Positions 6,579 through 13,731 are shown, counted from the stretch's first letter. The stretch is DNA of 13,731 nt from Robiginitomaculum sp036478975 (GCA_036478975.1 JAZGFA010000102.1:1-13731); one strand, 5' to 3'. The notes: a model not told the origin generated them from the sequence alone. Numbers and translations are program-made.

Positions 6579-7676
6579 CTATCTCTGCTGGGCGGCGCGC
6601 TTGGCCGCCTTTTCACGGGCGCGCAGGGCGCGGACATATTTCTCATGTTCGGCATTGGTTTTTGAAAACACATGACCGCCAGAGCCGTCAGTGACAAAGA
6701 AAATCATATCGGTTTGCATCGGGTTAAGCACGGCGGCAATAGCTGCTCCGCCCGGATTGCAAATCGGGGTTTTCGGTAAGCCGTCCATTTGGTAGGTGTT
6801 CCAATCGGTCTTGCGCGCGATTTCCGATACGCGTATGCCGCGCCCCAGCTTTTCACCTTTAGTAATGCCGTAAATAATCGTCGGATCGGATTGCAGACGT
6901 ATGCCGCGTTTAAGGCGGTTGACGAATACGCCCGCCACAAGGCCGCGCTCGCTATTCACGCCGGTTTCTTTTTCGACGACTGAGGCCAGAATTATCGCCT
7001 CGCGCTTAGTTTTAAACGGTAAATCATCAGCGCGTCCATCCCACAGAGCGTCAATATAAGCGCTTTGAGAGCTGCGCATTTTGGCGATAAGCGCCTCGCG
7101 GCTCATGCCGCGCGGGGTCATATATGTCTCCGGCAGTAATACACCCTCTGGCACAGGTTCTGGCATTTCCCCGGTAAGGTTAGGCGCGCTCGCAATGATT
7201 TTGAAAAATTGCGCGCTGGTTAGCCCTTCCGGCGCGGTGACCGGATAGAGCAGCGCCTTGCCCTCGGACAATATGGTGAATACGTCTTCCATGCTCCCAT
7301 TGGGGTCTAGGCTGTATTCGCCGGCTTTTAACGTATTATCGACTTTACGAAGCCGCGTTACAGCCTTGAAAATAAAAGCACTATCTATCAAACCTTGAGA
7401 TTCTAAATCCGCCGCAATACGCGACATTCCAGCCCCCCGCGGCACGGTAAAAACAATGGGTTGCGGCTCTGCGCTATCGCCTGCTTTAACAAAGCGGTAA
7501 TTGAGATAGCTATAGCCCGCCAGCATCACGCCAACAATCACGGTGACAATGCCGCCAAGCGCAACGAAGGCTAGAGTGATTTTATTCTTTTTGCCAATGG
7601 AGTTGCCAATGGAGATAGGGTCAATGGGTTGAGGGCTACGACGTTTAGACTTCTGGCGTTTCGTTTCGCGCGCCAT
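6579..7676 (-). CDS. mltG: Endolytic murein transglycosylase MltG (YceG-like)
   Basis: MltG is an inner-membrane lytic transglycosylase that cuts nascent peptidoglycan strands and is thought to set glycan chain length. The 365-residue protein has a basic cytoplasmic N-terminus (1-30), one membrane segment (about 33-54), a LysM-like region (PIVFTVPRGAGMSRIAADL, 73-91), and the catalytic YceG domain. That domain shows LLPETY (180-185), the key motif ASVVEKETG (231-239) with its active-site glutamate, GVFVNRLKRGIRLQSDPT (249-266) and the C-terminal NPGGAAI / FFVTDGSGGHVFS motifs. The ATG lies 2 bases after the fabF stop, with an AAGGT site inside the end of fabF. In related genomes yicC commonly follows mltG, whereas here gmk begins 4 bases after the stop. 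Confidence 0.94.
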   Translation of the reverse strand: MARETKRQKSKRRSPQPIDPISIGNSIGKKNKITLAFVALGGIVTVIVGVMLAGYSYLNYRFVKAGDSAEPQPIVFTVPRGAGMSRIAADLESQGLIDSAFIFKAVTRLRKVDNTLKAGEYSLDPNGSMEDVFTILSEGKALLYPVTAPEGLTSAQFFKIIASAPNLTGEMPEPVPEGVLLPETYMTPRGMSREALIAKMRSSQSAYIDALWDGRADDLPFKTKREAIILASVVEKETGVNSERGLVAGVFVNRLKRGIRLQSDPTIIYGITKGEKLGRGIRVSEIARKTDWNTYQMDGLPKTPICNPGGAAIAAVLNPMQTDMIFFVTDGSGGHVFSKTNAEHEKYVRALRAREKAAKRAAQQR

Positions 7677-7678
7677 GC

Positions 7679-8965
7679 TTAGACCTTAGCAAAGACAAGG
7701 GCGGCATTGGTTCCGCCAAATCCGAAACTATTGCACATGACCGCGTCCGCCTTAAACGGGGCGGCTTTATTGGGTACAAGATTAAGCGAGGTTTCAACCG
7801 ATTGGTCGTCGAGATTTATCGTTGGCGGCGCTATTTGGTCGCGCAGGGCAAGGATAGAGAACACGGCCTCCATCGCCCCCGCCGCGCCGAGCAAATGCCC
7901 TGTCGCCGATTTGGTCGATGACATTAATGTGCCGTCAGCCGTAGCGCCGAACAGGCGCTCCACGGCGCGCACTTCAATCTCATCGCCCATGGGGGTGCTG
8001 GTTCCGTGGGCGTTGATATAGCCAATATCCGACGGAGACATATCCGCATCCTTAAGCGCCGCTTTCATGGCGCGGTAACCGCCATCGCCATCCGGCGCAG
8101 GGCTGGTAATATGATAGGCATCGCCGGACAGGCCATAACCCTTATATTCGGCGTAAATTGTCGCGCCTCGCGCCAGTGCATGTTCGTATTCTTCTAGCAC
8201 GATAGCGCCAGCGCCCTCGCCCATCAAAAAACCGTCACGGCCACTATCATAGGGACGTGACGCCTTGGTTGGCTCGTCATTATAGCCCGTGGTCATGGCG
8301 CGGCAGGCAAGAAACCCCGCTATGCCCAAACGGCAAATAGCCGCTTCGCTACCGCCGGCAATCATCACGTCCGCGTCGCCGCGTTCAATCAGCCGCGCCG
8401 CATCGCCAATGGCGTGGGCGCCGGTGGCGCAGGCGGTCACAACGCTATGGTTGGGACCTTTAAAGCCGTTACGAATAGAAATATGCCCCGCCGCGAGATT
8501 AATCAGCATGCCGGGAATTACAAAAGGGGATAGGCGACGCGGGCCGCGCTCATTAAGCGTTATTGACGCCTCATAAGTGGTCTGAAGCCCGCCAATGCCA
8601 GAGCCGAACAATACGCCCGTGCGCTCTTGGCCCTCTAGGTCGTCTTTACTTGGCTGCCAACCAGAATCTTTAATCGCTTCGTCCGTGGCGGCAACGGCGT
8701 AGAGGATAAAATCATCAATGCGTTTTTGCTCGCGGGCAGAAAGGCTATCATCAGGATTAAAGCTGCCCGCAATATCGGGGCCACCCTCTCCGCGCCCATC
8801 AACACGTGGAACCATGGCCGCAATTTTACAGCCAAGGTCTTCAACGTCGAAATGCTCGATACGGCTTGCGCCGGATTTTCCCGCTAGCAGGCGCTCCCAA
8901 ACAAGATTAGCCCCGCAACCCAGAGGGGTTACGAGGCCAAGACCTGTTACGACAACGCGCCGCAC
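7679..8965 (-). CDS. fabF: 3-oxoacyl-[acyl-carrier-protein] synthase II (FabF)
   Basis: FabF condenses malonyl-ACP with a growing acyl-ACP, the elongation step of type II fatty-acid synthesis. The 428-residue protein carries the full thiolase-fold catalytic set: nucleophile Cys179 in TACATGAHA, His320 in NAHGTSTPMGD, Lys352 and His357 in TKSATGHLLGAAG, and the C-terminal FGFGGTN (414-420). The length is slightly above the roughly 410-420 usual for FabF. The start is GTG at 8965-8963, 8 bases after the acpP stop; AAGAG overlapping that stop can serve as the ribosome binding site, and MRRVVVTGLGLVTPLG is the expected N-terminus. acpP-fabF adjacency is a hallmark of this cluster. FabB is less likely because of the acpP linkage. 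Confidence 0.95.
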   Translation of the reverse strand: MRRVVVTGLGLVTPLGCGANLVWERLLAGKSGASRIEHFDVEDLGCKIAAMVPRVDGRGEGGPDIAGSFNPDDSLSAREQKRIDDFILYAVAATDEAIKDSGWQPSKDDLEGQERTGVLFGSGIGGLQTTYEASITLNERGPRRLSPFVIPGMLINLAAGHISIRNGFKGPNHSVVTACATGAHAIGDAARLIERGDADVMIAGGSEAAICRLGIAGFLACRAMTTGYNDEPTKASRPYDSGRDGFLMGEGAGAIVLEEYEHALARGATIYAEYKGYGLSGDAYHITSPAPDGDGGYRAMKAALKDADMSPSDIGYINAHGTSTPMGDEIEVRAVERLFGATADGTLMSSTKSATGHLLGAAGAMEAVFSILALRDQIAPPTINLDDQSVETSLNLVPNKAAPFKADAVMCNSFGFGGTNAALVFAKV

Positions 8966-8973
8966 GGCGGCTC

Positions 8974-9210
8974 TTAAGCCGTAGCTTTAGTGATGTGGGT
9001 TACAGCGTCACCAACTGTCTGAATAGTTTCAGCAGCGTCGTCAGGAATTTCAATGTCGAATTCTTCTTCAAACGCCATGACAAGTTCTACATTGTCGAGG
9101 CTATCTGCGCCAAGATCATCAATGAAATTGGCGTTGAGCGTTACTTTTGCTTCTTCGCAATCAAGGTGCTCAATAACCATAGTTTTTACGCGGGCAAATA
9201 CATCTGACAT
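8974..9210 (-). CDS. acpP: Acyl carrier protein
   Basis: This 78-residue, strongly acidic four-helix protein carries acyl chains on a phosphopantetheine arm. The attachment site is Ser37 in GADSLDNVELVMAFEEEF, the textbook ACP helix-II motif, followed by DIEIPDDAA. The start ATG has an AAGGA site 8 bases upstream. It is separated from fabG by a 182-base gap, the only large gap in the minus-strand run, so it probably has its own promoter besides read-through, fitting the high ACP level cells need. Confidence 0.98.
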   Translation of the reverse strand: MSDVFARVKTMVIEHLDCEEAKVTLNANFIDDLGADSLDNVELVMAFEEEFDIEIPDDAAETIQTVGDAVTHITKATA

Positions 9211-9267
9211 AGTTTATTCCTTAGTTTATTTTTACTCTGCATACCGAAAAGCTCGGCTTGCAATGGA

Positions 9268-9295
9268 TAGGTAAGAAGCGCGGAGAGAATTTCAA
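9268..9295 (-). promoter_or_regulatory. Possible internal promoter for acpP
   Basis: On the minus strand TTGAAA (9295-9290) and TACCTA (9273-9268) are separated by 16 bases, which would place a start about 50 bases upstream of acpP. The rest of the 182-base fabG-acpP gap (9211-9392) holds no open reading frame I believe. It has a short inverted repeat CCGA/TCGG at about 9244-9255 within the would-be leader. A pattern match only. Confidence 0.3.
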
Positions 9296-9392
9296 CCCCG
9301 TTCTTCCATTTGGGCGGGAACTAACACACTTAAATTGCCATGCCTAGCTACCATTTCATTCGCTTCACAGTGATATACTCGCGCCATTGGCG

Positions 9393-10133
9393 TTAAATCA
9401 TCGCCATGCCGCCATTCACGTGAAGCGTCTGTCCCGTCATATAAGCTGATTCTTCACTGGCAAGATAGAGGGCAGCATTAGCAATGTCAGCCCCCGTGCC
9501 AAGCTTGCCCGCCGGTATCTTAGCGAGGGTCGCCGCGCGCTGGGCATCGTTTAGCGCATCTGTCATTGGCGAAGTAATAAAACCGGGTGCAATACAGTTC
9601 ACGGTTACCCCGCGCGTAGCCACTTCAGCGGCTAGAGATTTAGAAAAGCCAATCATGCCCGCCTTAGACGCGGCGTAGCTGGTTTGACCCGGATTGCCCG
9701 TTACCCCGACAATAGAGGTAATGCCGATAATTCGCCCCCAGCGCGCCTTCATCATGGAGCGCAAACACGCCTTAGACAGCCTGAAATAGGCGTCCAGATT
9801 GACCTTTTGCACAAGGTCCCAATCATCGGTCTTCATGCGCATTAAAAGCCCGTCACGGGTAAGCCCCGCATTGGAAACTAAAATATCAACGCCGCCGCCC
9901 ATGGCCTGCGCCGCCTCTCCGACGAGGGCGTCAACCGCCGCGCTATCGGACAGATTACAGGGCGTAACAAAGGCGCGCTCACCTAACTCACCCGCAAGGC
10001 CCTCAAGTTTTTCCGCCCGCGTGCCCGACAAAGCTACACTCGCGCCGCGCGCATGTAATAGCCGCGCTATATCACCGCCAAGGCCGCCCGTTGCGCCGGT
10101 TATCAAAGCGCGTTTTCCCGTTAAATCAAACAT
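9393..10133 (-). CDS. fabG: 3-oxoacyl-[acyl-carrier-protein] reductase (FabG)
   Basis: FabG reduces 3-ketoacyl-ACP to 3-hydroxyacyl-ACP with NADPH. The 246-residue short-chain dehydrogenase has the cofactor loop TGATGGLG (12-19), NAG (88-90), and the catalytic tetrad Asn112, Ser140, Tyr153 and Lys157 (YAASK). PGFITSPMT (183-191) and the C-terminal GQTLHVNGGMAMI are typical of FabG rather than other dehydrogenases. It starts 4 bases after the fabD stop, and an AAAGGA site sits just inside the fabD end. Its place between fabD and acpP makes the assignment firm. Confidence 0.96.
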   Translation of the reverse strand: MFDLTGKRALITGATGGLGGDIARLLHARGASVALSGTRAEKLEGLAGELGERAFVTPCNLSDSAAVDALVGEAAQAMGGGVDILVSNAGLTRDGLLMRMKTDDWDLVQKVNLDAYFRLSKACLRSMMKARWGRIIGITSIVGVTGNPGQTSYAASKAGMIGFSKSLAAEVATRGVTVNCIAPGFITSPMTDALNDAQRAATLAKIPAGKLGTGADIANAALYLASEESAYMTGQTLHVNGGMAMI

Positions 10134-10137
10134 AATC

Positions 10138-11088
10138 TTATCCTTTTAAATTTTGCGCGAAGCTTTCCATTTTTTCTGGGGTGTCCAAACTTGTGCCGCT
10201 AACCCCTTTAACGATTCGTTTTAGCATGACCGTCAGCACTTTGCCGGTGCCCGGCTCTGCGAATGCACTAACGCCGCCCTCCTCCGAGGCCATCCACTCA
10301 ATCGATTCGCGCCAGCGCACCTTGCCGGTGACCTGGGCTACCAAATCATCACGAATTTGATCCGTATCAGAGGTCGGCCTTGCGGTAACATTATTTACTA
10401 CGGGCACGATAGGCACGTTAAGTGCGGTATCGGCGAGCGCGTCTTTCATCGCCTCGGCGGCGCTTTGCATGAGGCTGCAATGGAACGGCGCGGACACGGC
10501 GAGCATAATCGCTTTTTTAACGCCGTTTTCCTCCGCGTAAGTCGCAGCCGCTTGCACAGCCGCCTTTTCGCCAGATAGCACAATTTGTCCCGTAGCATTA
10601 TCATTGGCCACTTGGCAGATGCCAAATTTTGAGCCTGCCTCGCAGGCGGCCAGCGCATCTTGCGGCGTAGCGCCCAGCAGAGCCGCCATAGCCCCGACGC
10701 CCGGCGCGACAGCTTTTTGCATAGATTTTCCACGCAATTTCAATAGCTTAGCCGTATCCGATAAACCAATAACGCCCGCCGCGCACAGGGCAGAATACTC
10801 GCCGAGGGAATGGCCAGCGACATATTTCGCCGCGCTAACATCAATATCAAAATCGGATTTTAACACTGCCATAGCCGCCATGGAGCAGGCCATTAGGGCC
10901 GGCTGGGCGTTTTCCGTAAGGGTGATATCTTCAATAGGGCCACCAGCCATAAGCTTGCTAAGGTTTTGCCCTAGGGCGTCATCAACCTCTTCAAATATGG
11001 CGCGCGCAGAGCCAAATTGCTCCGCTAGGGCGCGGCCCATGCCGACGGACTGACTACCCTGTCCGGGAAAGATGAAAGCAAGTGCCAT
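10138..11088 (-). CDS. fabD: Malonyl-CoA:ACP transacylase (FabD)
   Basis: FabD moves malonyl groups from CoA to ACP, providing the extender unit for FabF. The 316-residue protein has the oxyanion-hole GQGSQ (9-13), the nucleophile Ser94 in GHSLGEYSAL (92-101), the malonyl-binding Arg119 (LLKLRGKSM) and the catalytic His203 in SAPFHCSLM. It is the first gene of the minus-strand run fabD-fabG-acpP-fabF-mltG-gmk. The ATG has an AAAGGA site 9 bases upstream, and a plausible promoter lies 30-60 bases further up. fabH is not in this cluster, as is usual in this group. Confidence 0.97.
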   Translation of the reverse strand: MALAFIFPGQGSQSVGMGRALAEQFGSARAIFEEVDDALGQNLSKLMAGGPIEDITLTENAQPALMACSMAAMAVLKSDFDIDVSAAKYVAGHSLGEYSALCAAGVIGLSDTAKLLKLRGKSMQKAVAPGVGAMAALLGATPQDALAACEAGSKFGICQVANDNATGQIVLSGEKAAVQAAATYAEENGVKKAIMLAVSAPFHCSLMQSAAEAMKDALADTALNVPIVPVVNNVTARPTSDTDQIRDDLVAQVTGKVRWRESIEWMASEEGGVSAFAEPGTGKVLTVMLKRIVKGVSGTSLDTPEKMESFAQNLKG

Positions 11089-11120
11089 AGTGATAATCCT
11101 TTAGTGATGGATAAGCTTTA

Positions 11121-11169
11121 AATGTAGAACGATTCAAAGGGCTTGCAACTCTTATCCCTCTTTTTTTTT
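11121..11169 (-). promoter_or_regulatory. Likely sigma-70 promoter with upstream A-tract for fabD
   Basis: On the minus strand TTGCAA (11148-11143) and TACATT (11126-11121) are 16 bases apart, close to consensus. A run of nine A (11169-11161) lies about 47-55 bases before the predicted start near 11114, where UP elements that bind the RNA polymerase alpha subunit act. The predicted leader is about 25 bases and contains the AAAGGA ribosome binding site. This is inferred from position and pattern. Confidence 0.5.
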
Positions 11170-11277
11170 GCGCCCGGCACATACCGGAATGGCAAATTGT
11201 AACGAAAAATTAAGCATATGCATTCATCAAGGTTAACAGTGTGGGATGGGATAAATTGGGATAATAAGGGCAAGAAT

Positions 11278-13242
11278 ATGCGTGCTATAAATAAGTTGAA
11301 ATCTTTTGTAACCGGGGCGACGAATAATGATGAAAAAAACAAAACTACGTCAGATGACACAAAGGCTCAATTAAACAACGCCCCAAAGCCATCGCTACGC
11401 GTTGAAAAATCAACGCCTGTTGAGCAGATGGATGACCTTGCGGCGCTTATATTGGGCGAAGAAGATAGCGCCCCATTAGTGCGCCCGGGACAAGCCTTAG
11501 CTAGCACAGCGGAAAAAACGCCTCTTAAAACGGCTTCCCCTAAGACTACGCCGCCAGAAATCATGATTACGGCGCCAGAGCTCACGCCCTCTGAAATTAA
11601 ATCCCCTGAAATCACGTCTAAGCCGATTGTCGCCCCAGCGGCAAAGCTTGAGGACACCCAAGTTCAGATTGCAGTCGCGCCGATTATTGCAAAGCTTGAA
11701 GCGCCTGCCGCTTCCCCTGAAACCCCGATTGCCGCATCCCCCATTGCCGCCCGCCAACTTGTGGCCCCGCGAAAAACAGAAAGCCTGACCCATATTCGCA
11801 AGGATTTGGCTCAACTCAATGAAGACATGAGTACGGGCGAGCAATTTTACGCCCAGTCGCTTAAGCGCATTTCCAACCTCATTGACTACGCCTATGAGAC
11901 GGAGGCCAATCTTTCCGCCCTAGAGCAGTTAGAGCCTGAAAACCTACGCTTAAAAACTGCCCTTAGTGAGGCACGTGAAAAGCTCACCGATGAAACCGTG
12001 CGTGCCGAATCGCTTAAATCCAAGGCGGACGCCTATGAAGCGCGGTATCTTGACGCGCGCCAAGGTCTGGAAAAAGCGCAGCTGACGCTGACCCAGCTAG
12101 AAAACACCCGCGATAGCCTACGCCGCGACATTAATGACAAGGACGGCGAGATTGCCAAAATCCAAAATGCGCACCGCGTGTTGAAAGGCGCCCAGGCGGT
12201 TGACCGTAAATCACAAGAGCAGTTAGCCTCTAAAAACCTTGAACTGTCTAGCGATCTCTCCGTCGCCCTAAATGAAAAACTAGAGCTTGAAAAACGCGCC
12301 CATGAAGTCACTACGCGCCACGACACATTACTTGCGGACAAGCAAAACCTAGAGCGCATGGTTGAGCAAACGCGCAATAGCCAACGGACCACGGAAGATC
12401 ATAATTTAGCCCTTAAAACTGAGCTTGAGCAAGTTCTAGCCGATGTCCAAATCTTCAAACAGCAATTTGACGCCTCTACCCGTAATCGCGACGCCGAAAT
12501 CACCCAGCTTAACGCCACGGTTACGACCCTTGAGAGCGAAGTCACGGTTAAAAGCGGCGTGGTTACGCACGCCCATGAGGAAATGGCCGAATTGCGCCAG
12601 CAGCATGACGCCGCCCATCGCGGCCGCCGCAAATTGATTGACCATATCGAAGCTCAAAAGAGCGATTTCGACGCCCTGCAAGAATCATTGAAAACCGCGC
12701 GTAATGAAATCAATGCATTTAGCACAAAACTTGCGGATGCGCAGATTGAAAACGACCAATTACGCCGCGTCAACACCCTACAATCGGATAAGCTGAAGCG
12801 CTATTGCTCGCTCAATTCCAGCCAAATTGATAAGGAAGGCGCCTATCCCCTGCGTTCCAAGCCCAAGATTTACACCCAGCCGCGCCCTAGCTCCGACGAA
12901 CGCCGCGCCGCCGGCCGTCCTTTTGAAACGACGCGCATGCGAGAAGATATAGTTGAGCAAGCGATTGCTCCCAATAGCCCCGCAGATTTACCGCCAGTAG
13001 TAGATGCGCCCAAAGCCCGCGAATATACGGCACTACACACCCTAAGCCCGCTCGGCCTTGCCCTGCCGGAGAGCGCCATATTAGAGGCGTCACCAATTCC
13101 AGAAGCGGCGGCGAGCCCCGCTCCCGAAATCGAAGCCCCAATCGCCGCGCCGCAAGAGCCGTCTGGCACGGAAGCCGAGCAAATCGAAAACGCCCTGCTT
13201 GGCATGCATGATATTGATCTATTGGCATCAAATTACGGCTAA
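11278..13242 (+). CDS. Long coiled-coil protein with disordered ends, possibly crescentin-like; function unknown
   Basis: I do not recognise this 654-residue protein with certainty. It has a basic N-terminal peptide (MRAINKLKSFVTG, 1-13) that could form an amphipathic helix, a short helix-prone island (VEQMDDLAALILGEE, 48-62), and a Pro/Ala/Glu-rich linker to about 165 with recurring P-E-I/L and A-K-L-E words. A long heptad-type segment follows at roughly 168-507, rich in Glu, Lys, Gln, Leu and Ala. After a basic stretch (about 520-555) comes a second Pro/Ala-rich region and a helix-prone tail (IENALLGMHDIDLLASNYG, 636-654). There is no membrane segment, nucleotide-binding motif or enzyme motif, and a single Cys at 510. 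The ATG at 11278 was preferred to one 60 bases upstream because AAGGG lies 7 bases before it. The build resembles alphaproteobacterial crescentin-type filament proteins, but an SMC-like or scaffold protein is equally open. It is transcribed alone: divergent from fabD and closed by a terminator. Confidence 0.75.
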   Translation: MRAINKLKSFVTGATNNDEKNKTTSDDTKAQLNNAPKPSLRVEKSTPVEQMDDLAALILGEEDSAPLVRPGQALASTAEKTPLKTASPKTTPPEIMITAPELTPSEIKSPEITSKPIVAPAAKLEDTQVQIAVAPIIAKLEAPAASPETPIAASPIAARQLVAPRKTESLTHIRKDLAQLNEDMSTGEQFYAQSLKRISNLIDYAYETEANLSALEQLEPENLRLKTALSEAREKLTDETVRAESLKSKADAYEARYLDARQGLEKAQLTLTQLENTRDSLRRDINDKDGEIAKIQNAHRVLKGAQAVDRKSQEQLASKNLELSSDLSVALNEKLELEKRAHEVTTRHDTLLADKQNLERMVEQTRNSQRTTEDHNLALKTELEQVLADVQIFKQQFDASTRNRDAEITQLNATVTTLESEVTVKSGVVTHAHEEMAELRQQHDAAHRGRRKLIDHIEAQKSDFDALQESLKTARNEINAFSTKLADAQIENDQLRRVNTLQSDKLKRYCSLNSSQIDKEGAYPLRSKPKIYTQPRPSSDERRAAGRPFETTRMREDIVEQAIAPNSPADLPPVVDAPKAREYTALHTLSPLGLALPESAILEASPIPEAAASPAPEIEAPIAAPQEPSGTEAEQIENALLGMHDIDLLASNYG

Positions 13243-13252
13243 TAAACCCATA

Positions 13253-13284
13253 CGCAAAAGGGGTCGCTTTTGCGGCCCTTTTTT
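13253..13284 (+). terminator. Intrinsic terminator after the coiled-coil gene
   Basis: CGCAAAAG (13253-13260) and CTTTTGCG (13267-13274) form an 8-base-pair hairpin with a 6-base loop. An overlapping alternative pairs AAAAGGG (13256-13262) with CCCTTTT (13276-13282). Six T follow at 13279-13284. It lies just after a double stop (TAATAA), so it should separate the coiled-coil gene from rpsF. Confidence 0.8.
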
Positions 13285-13319
13285 ATGGCCAAAACATCTG
13301 TAATTAGCCTATGTAGGGC

Positions 13320-13347
13320 TTGCATTCCCCTACGCCCCGTGTATGTT
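13320..13347 (+). promoter_or_regulatory. Possible promoter for rpsF
   Basis: TTGCAT (13320-13325) and TATGTT (13342-13347) are 16 bases apart, predicting a start near 13354 after the upstream terminator. This would place the RNA start just ahead of the first stem of the leader structure. A GTAGGG/CCCTAC inverted repeat (13313-13318 and 13328-13333) overlaps the -35 region. Weak evidence by sequence alone; supported by the need for a promoter here. Confidence 0.35.
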
Positions 13348-13358
13348 CCGCGCCTTAC

Positions 13359-13473
13359 CGATGGCGGTCCTTTGTTACCCTGTCTGCATGGTGCAGGCAT
13401 TAAGATTGGAACCATCGCTAGCCTGCCCCACCTACTTCTGGGCAAATTAGCGCCGCTATCCACCATAGAAGGG
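13359..13473 (+). promoter_or_regulatory. Structured rpsF mRNA leader, candidate autoregulatory element
   Basis: CGATGG (13359-13364) can pair perfectly with CCATCG (13412-13417), closing over an inner hairpin GTCTGC/GCAGGC (13382-13387 and 13393-13398) with loop ATGGT. GCAGGC can instead pair perfectly with GCCTGC (13421-13426). Nearer the gene, CCTACTTCT (13431-13439) can pair with AGAAGGG (13467-13473) with a two-base bulge, hiding the rpsF ribosome binding site. S6:S18 complexes are known to bind leaders of this operon in many bacteria through a CCG-containing motif. CCG occurs at 13348-13350 and 13358-13360, but I could not confirm that exact fold. Confidence 0.4.
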
Positions 13474-13480
13474 CCAATCC

Positions 13481-13731
13481 ATGGCATTGTATGAACATAT
13501 AATCATCTCTCGTCCCGACATTTCGGCGGTGCAGGTTGAAGAACTGGTAGCGAATGTTACCAAACGCTTTGAAGAAAACGGCGGCAGCGTCGGCAAAGTT
13601 GAATATTGGGGTCTACGGAACCTAGCGTATCGCGTTAAGAAAAACCGTAAAGCCCATTACAGCTTGCTTCAAATCGATGCGCCATCCGCAGCGGTTTTTG
13701 AAATTGAGCGTACCCACCGTATTAACGAAGA
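13481..13731 (+). CDS. rpsF: 30S ribosomal protein S6, N-terminal part, runs off the window
   Basis: S6 binds with S18 to the central domain of 16S rRNA in the 30S platform. The 83 complete codons give MALYEHIIISRPDISAVQVE and later GGSVGKVEYWGLRNLAYRVK and THRINE, which follow the bacterial S6 pattern of a YE(H) first strand, the W-G-R-L/N-A-Y central strand and the R-x-D/N-E end. The ATG is preceded by GAAGGG with a 7-base spacer. rpsR and rplI would be expected beyond the window edge. The gene follows a terminator and a 190-base leader, so it probably starts its own operon. Confidence 0.95.
   Translation, partial: MALYEHIIISRPDISAVQVEELVANVTKRFEENGGSVGKVEYWGLRNLAYRVKKNRKAHYSLLQIDAPSAAVFEIERTHRINE

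Noticed and set aside
6131..6694. Open frame of 187 codons on the plus strand across gmk
   Set aside because: It is antisense to a well-identified guanylate kinase, its product matches nothing I know, and it reads through the tandem repeat as MGYIP units. The gmk frame explains the sequence.
11161..11169. Run of nine T as a plus-strand terminator
   Set aside because: No stable hairpin precedes it on that strand and no plus-strand transcript is expected there; it fits better as an A-tract upstream of the fabD promoter.
11118..11360. Minus-strand frame of 80 codons between fabD and the coiled-coil gene
   Set aside because: It overlaps the predicted fabD promoter and the start of the coiled-coil gene, and its product is low-complexity with no recognisable family.
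11641..11699. Repeated GCAAAGCTTGA word 48 bases apart as a regulatory repeat
   Set aside because: Both copies are in frame in the coiled-coil gene and encode the same AKLE word in its Pro/Ala-rich linker, so they reflect protein repetition, not a binding site.
13270..13494. Open frame of 74 codons on the plus strand before rpsF
   Set aside because: It begins inside the terminator T-run, spans the leader hairpins and overlaps the rpsF start in another frame, with no ribosome binding site. The region reads better as a non-coding leader.

Overview
The window looks like a chromosomal core region of an alphaproteobacterium. The evidence is gene order: the chain pepA / lptFG / surA-pdxA-rsmA / gmk / mltG-fabF-acpP-fabG-fabD / rpsF resembles the arrangement I know from Rhodospirillales and related orders, and each protein carries alphaproteobacterial-style motifs. 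GC content is moderate by eye (roughly low-to-mid 50s percent, not computed). I cannot name the genus. I saw no tRNA, rRNA, CRISPR array, insertion sequence or phage gene, and no gene-free stretch over 300 bases.

Layout. (1) 1-227, minus strand: 5' end of leucyl aminopeptidase pepA, divergent from the next block. (2) 356-5890, plus strand: lptF, lptG, surA, pdxA and rsmA (ksgA). Start and stop codons overlap at three of the four junctions, which suggests translational coupling. The exception is lptG-surA, a 132-base gap holding a 28-base inverted repeat. In related genomes the LPS transporter gene lptD commonly lies there; it is absent here. (3) 11088-5891, minus strand: a type II fatty-acid synthesis cluster fabD, fabG, acpP and fabF, continuing with tight spacing into mltG and gmk. 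yicC, which often sits between mltG and gmk in alphaproteobacteria, is missing. gmk carries an in-frame 15-base triplet repeat. The two blocks converge with the rsmA and gmk stop codons directly abutting. (4) 11278-13242, plus strand, divergent from fabD: a 654-residue coiled-coil protein that I cannot firmly identify, followed by a good intrinsic terminator. (5) 13481-end: rpsF (S6), preceded by a leader with potential for mutually exclusive hairpins and masking of its ribosome binding site.

Functionally most of the window concerns building the cell envelope: LPS export (LptFG), outer-membrane protein folding (SurA), fatty-acid supply (Fab proteins, ACP) and peptidoglycan strand termination (MltG). 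The rest are housekeeping genes for nucleotides, vitamin B6 and ribosomes. The least explained items are the coiled-coil gene, the gmk repeat insertion, the missing lptD and yicC, and the rpsF leader.
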